Of a stretch of 36,696 nt of DNA, positions 30,530 to 36,696 are shown one piece after another. Under the pieces are notes generated by a model. The model was not told where the DNA came from. It saw only the letters and a list, made by a program, of their open reading frames with translations, and made no database searches. This DNA is from Idiomarina aquatica (GTDB lineage Bacteria > Pseudomonadota > Gammaproteobacteria > Enterobacterales > Alteromonadaceae): positions 1 to 36,696 of the forward strand of contig NZ_SNXI01000021.1 of assembly GCF_004362895.1 (NCBI RefSeq), given 5' to 3'. Every line of letters begins with the position of its first letter. Positions within the stretch are counted from its first letter, which is position 1. The translations under genes were made by a program, and so were the position numbers.

Positions 30530-31897
30530 GTGAATAATTCGCTTTGGCAGCAGTGTTCAGAACGACTGCAATCTGATCTACCCTTGCAGCAGTTCAACAC
30601 ATGGATTCGCCCGATTCAGGCAGAACAGTCAAGCGACACACTAAGCTTATACGCGCCGAATATTTACTCAGTGGATTGGGTCCGTGATAAGTACTTAAAG
30701 ACGATCAACACGATCCTCAATGAATTGACGGATAATAAAGCGCCAAAGGTCATTATAAAGGTTGGTAATGTAAGCAGTAGTAGCGAATCCAAGACGGCTC
30801 CAGCTCGTTCGCGACAAGCGCCCAGACGAACAGGCCCTACCTTTGGTCAGCTGGCACCCGATGAAAATGAAGTGTTTGAAAGTAATATTCACCCGGAATA
30901 CACCTTTGATAATTTCGTAGAGGGTAAGTCGAATCAATTAGCTCGTGCAGCAGCCATTCAAGTCGCTGAAAACCCAGGTGGCGTTTATAACCCACTATTT
31001 GTGTATGGTGGTACAGGTCTGGGTAAAACCCATTTGTTACATGCCGTTGGCAACGGGATTATGGCACACAAGAAGGGTGCAAAGGTCTTTTATATCCGCG
31101 CTGAGCGTTTTGTTCAGGACATGGTTAACTCAATTCGTAATAGTTCGACCAATGAGTTTAAACGCTATTATCGCTCTGTCGATGCGTTACTTATTGATGA
31201 TATTCACTTCTTTGCGAATAAGAAAGGCTCTCAAGAGGAGTTTTTCCACACCTTTAACGCCTTACTCGAAGGCAACCAGCAGATCATTATGACAAGCGAT
31301 CTTTACCCTAAAGAGATCGATGGGGTGGAAGACAGATTAAAGTCTCGTTTTGGCTGGGGATTGACTATAGCTATTGAACCACCCGAACTTGAAACACGTG
31401 TAGCGATTCTTATGCGTAAGGCGGAAGAGCGCGGTTTGCATATGCCACATGAAGTTGCTTTTTTCATCGCCAAACGCCTGCGCTCGAATGTACGCGAACT
31501 TGAAGGGGCGCTGAACCGAGTGGTGGCAAATGTGTCTTTAACAGGACGTGCTATTACGATAGATTTTGTCAGAGAGGCGTTACGCGATCTTATTGCAGCG
31601 CAGGAAAAGCTCGTTACGATAGATAATATCCAAAAAACCGTGGCCGAGTATTACAATATCAAGTTGGCAGATATTCTATCTAAAAGGCGCAGTCGCAGTG
31701 TTGCCCGGCCGAGGCAGTTAGCTATGGCGTTAGCAAAAGAGTTGACCAACCATAGCTTACCGGAGATTGGCGATGCATTTGGCGGTCGCGATCACACAAC
31801 GGTTTTGCACGCATGTAGGCAAATTCAGAAATTGAAAGACGAACAACACGATATAAAAGAAGACTATAGAAACCTTATTCGCACCTTGTCGTCGTAG
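30530..31897 (+). CDS. dnaA: chromosomal replication initiator DnaA
   Basis: 455 residues from a GTG at 30530. Domain I starts [19 protein letters not shown], followed by a short linker (about 85-110). The AAA+ domain III has Walker [12 protein letters not shown] (about 158-168) and Walker B LLIDDIHF. The DNA-binding domain IV has the signature [16 protein letters not shown]. DnaA-ATP opens the origin and represses its own gene. GGAG lies about 9 bp upstream. It is the first gene of dnaA-dnaN-recF-gyrB, and dnaN follows after 29 bp. Confidence 0.98.
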   Translation: MNNSLWQQCSERLQSDLPLQQFNTWIRPIQAEQSSDTLSLYAPNIYSVDWVRDKYLKTINTILNELTDNKAPKVIIKVGNVSSSSESKTAPARSRQAPRRTGPTFGQLAPDENEVFESNIHPEYTFDNFVEGKSNQLARAAAIQVAENPGGVYNPLFVYGGTGLGKTHLLHAVGNGIMAHKKGAKVFYIRAERFVQDMVNSIRNSSTNEFKRYYRSVDALLIDDIHFFANKKGSQEEFFHTFNALLEGNQQIIMTSDLYPKEIDGVEDRLKSRFGWGLTIAIEPPELETRVAILMRKAEERGLHMPHEVAFFIAKRLRSNVRELEGALNRVVANVSLTGRAITIDFVREALRDLIAAQEKLVTIDNIQKTVAEYYNIKLADILSKRRSRSVARPRQLAMALAKELTNHSLPEIGDAFGGRDHTTVLHACRQIQKLKDEQHDIKEDYRNLIRTLSS

Positions 31898-31926
31898 TGC
31901 GAACCGGGATAGCCAGGGGAAGAACA

Positions 31927-33030
31927 ATGAAATTTAACGTAAGTCGGGATGCGTTTTTAAAACCGTTGCAGGTAGTAAGTGGAGCAGTAGAGCGTCGCCA
32001 TACTTTACCTATTCTTTCGAATTTACTGTTACAAATCGAAGGCGATCGTCTACGATTAACGGGCACCGATCTCGAGGTAGAGTTAGTTTCTTCGGTTGCT
32101 GTAAATGGCGCTGGTGGCGATGGTGCGGTTACTGTGCCCGCAAAAAAGCTTGTCGATATCGTTAGGAGCTTGCCGGAAGACTCGAACATTGAGTTTTCTG
32201 CAGAGGAAGATAAAGCGTTCGTTCGCTCGGGGCGATCGAAATTCAAACTTAGCACACTTCCCGCTGATGACTTTCCCAATATCGACGACTGGACTAGCGA
32301 TATAAATTTCGTTAGCGACCAAGTCGTATTAAAACGACTGATGGAAAAAACCCACTTCTCGATGGCGAATCAAGATGTTCGCTATTACCTCAATGGCATG
32401 TTATTTGAAACAGATAATGGCATGCTTCGCTCGGTAGCAACTGACGGGCATCGTTTAGCGATGAGTAGCTGCGCAGTAGAGCAACCTGGCTTGGCGCAAA
32501 AACAGGTGATTGTTCCACGTAAAGGTGTAGTTGAACTCCTGCGTCTGCTGGGCGAAGAGGAAGCCGAGGTGTCGGTGGCTATTGGCAACAATCATATTCG
32601 AATTGAAAATGAAACGATTGTGTTTACCAGTAAATTGGTAGATGGTCGCTTCCCTGATTACCGACGTGTACTCCCTAGCGGTGGCGATAAAATCGTGGTT
32701 GCTGATCGTGATTTGCTGCGGCAAGCGTTCGGACGCGCGTCTATTCTGTCTAATGAGAAATTCCGGGGCGTGCGCTTAAATCTAGCTTCGGGCGAGTTAT
32801 GTATTACTGCGACTAACCCTGAACAGGAACAGGCTGAGGAAGTTATTGAAGTTGATTACCAGGGTGAGGAGTTAGAGATAGGGTTCAACGTGAGTTATCT
32901 TCTGGATGTTTTAAATAACGTGGACGATAACGAAATTCGTTTTACTCTAGCAGACTCCAATAGCAGTGCGTTGATCGAGCCAAATCATGATGACTCCTGC
33001 TGTTATGTTGTTATGCCAATGAGGTTGTAA
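31927..33030 (+). CDS. dnaN: DNA polymerase III beta sliding clamp
   Basis: 367 residues from the ATG at 31927 (MKFNVSRDAFLKPLQVVSG), with GGGGAAG upstream; an in-frame start at 31897 would overlap the dnaA stop and is rejected. Three clamp domains are present, with typical segments RHTLPILSNLLLQ, RYYLNGMLFE and the C-terminal end YVVMPMRL that forms the partner-binding cleft. The dimer encircles DNA and tethers polymerase III. It lies 7 bp before recF, as usual in this operon. Confidence 0.98.
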   Translation: MKFNVSRDAFLKPLQVVSGAVERRHTLPILSNLLLQIEGDRLRLTGTDLEVELVSSVAVNGAGGDGAVTVPAKKLVDIVRSLPEDSNIEFSAEEDKAFVRSGRSKFKLSTLPADDFPNIDDWTSDINFVSDQVVLKRLMEKTHFSMANQDVRYYLNGMLFETDNGMLRSVATDGHRLAMSSCAVEQPGLAQKQVIVPRKGVVELLRLLGEEEAEVSVAIGNNHIRIENETIVFTSKLVDGRFPDYRRVLPSGGDKIVVADRDLLRQAFGRASILSNEKFRGVRLNLASGELCITATNPEQEQAEEVIEVDYQGEELEIGFNVSYLLDVLNNVDDNEIRFTLADSNSSALIEPNHDDSCCYVVMPMRL

Positions 33031-33037
33031 CTCAATA

Positions 33038-36558
<3,521 letters not shown>

Positions 36559-36639
36559 TAAAATTAGATGACCGGGAATAAAAAAAGCCTCGATACTCGA
36601 GTAATGCTTGTCAGTTAAGCTAATGGCTAGCGGCTTTAT

Positions 36640-36677
36640 AAGGCGACCGCATCGGATAACGTTGCGGTCGCCTTTTT
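36640..36677 (+). terminator. rho-independent terminator of the dnaA-gyrB operon
   Basis: AAGGCGACCGCA (36640-36651) pairs perfectly with TGCGGTCGCCTT (36663-36674) over an 11-nt loop and runs into TTTTT (36673-36677). It lies about 80 bp after the gyrB stop. It is one of the clearest terminators in the window. Confidence 0.92.
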
Positions 36678-36696
36678 ATTGCACGAGGATAATGCC

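Overview
The right-hand 10 kb is a conserved gammaproteobacterial chromosome-origin neighbourhood: mnmE-yidC-yidD-rnpA-rpmH on the minus strand and dnaA-dnaN-recF-gyrB on the plus strand, diverging from a 293-bp spacer that carries the rpmH promoter and a DnaA box. recF contains two identical perfect ParB-binding (parS-type) palindromes. The moderate GC of this part and its protein sequences suggest a free-living, probably marine gammaproteobacterium (Alteromonadales/Idiomarinaceae-like or Oceanospirillales-like). The genus cannot be fixed from this window.

Layout. (a) 1-2423: a tetR-MFP-RND multidrug efflux operon on the minus strand with a consensus promoter and a perfect 22-bp operator; the RND pump gene is cut by the end of an IS5/IS903-like insertion sequence at about base 97. 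(b) 2424-3863: a gene-poor spacer with two DnaA-box-like sites, then two overlapping hotdog-fold (PaaI-type) thioesterase genes. (c) 3970-7195: a minus-strand detoxification-type operon, GST - ChrR-like cupin - TetR - aldo/keto reductase, with promoter and operator. (d) 7261-7894: a lipid A 3-O-deacylase (pagL-like) gene with its own promoter around an inverted repeat.

(e) About 8018-26436 is a genomic island abutting the 3' end of mnmE, with a tyrosine integrase next to the junction. From left to right it holds a truncated gene remnant, small hypothetical genes, a serine resolvase preceded by iteron-like repeats, a small membrane protein, a possible MobI-like mobilisation protein, an 11-kb defence operon, a roughly 800-bp spacer, and a replication/recombination module (AlpA-like HTH, DUF927 ATPase, excisionase-like HTH, integrase).

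The defence operon runs WYL regulator (BrxR/CapW-like) - hsdM - hsdS - 40-codon micro-ORF - fic - hsdR - GmrSD-like type IV endonuclease (DUF262/DUF1524 plus a DUF5655-like tail). It therefore combines self/non-self restriction of unmodified DNA, probable cleavage of modified DNA, and a Fic AMP-transferase under one probable regulator. An 18-bp perfect palindrome (ACTTTCACATGTGAAAGT) occurs upstream of the WYL regulator gene and again upstream of the AlpA/DUF927 module, which suggests that one regulator links immunity to the mobility module. Strong hairpins lie just before fic and just before hsdR and may set the relative dose of Fic and the nuclease subunit. This operon is the most interesting system in the window.
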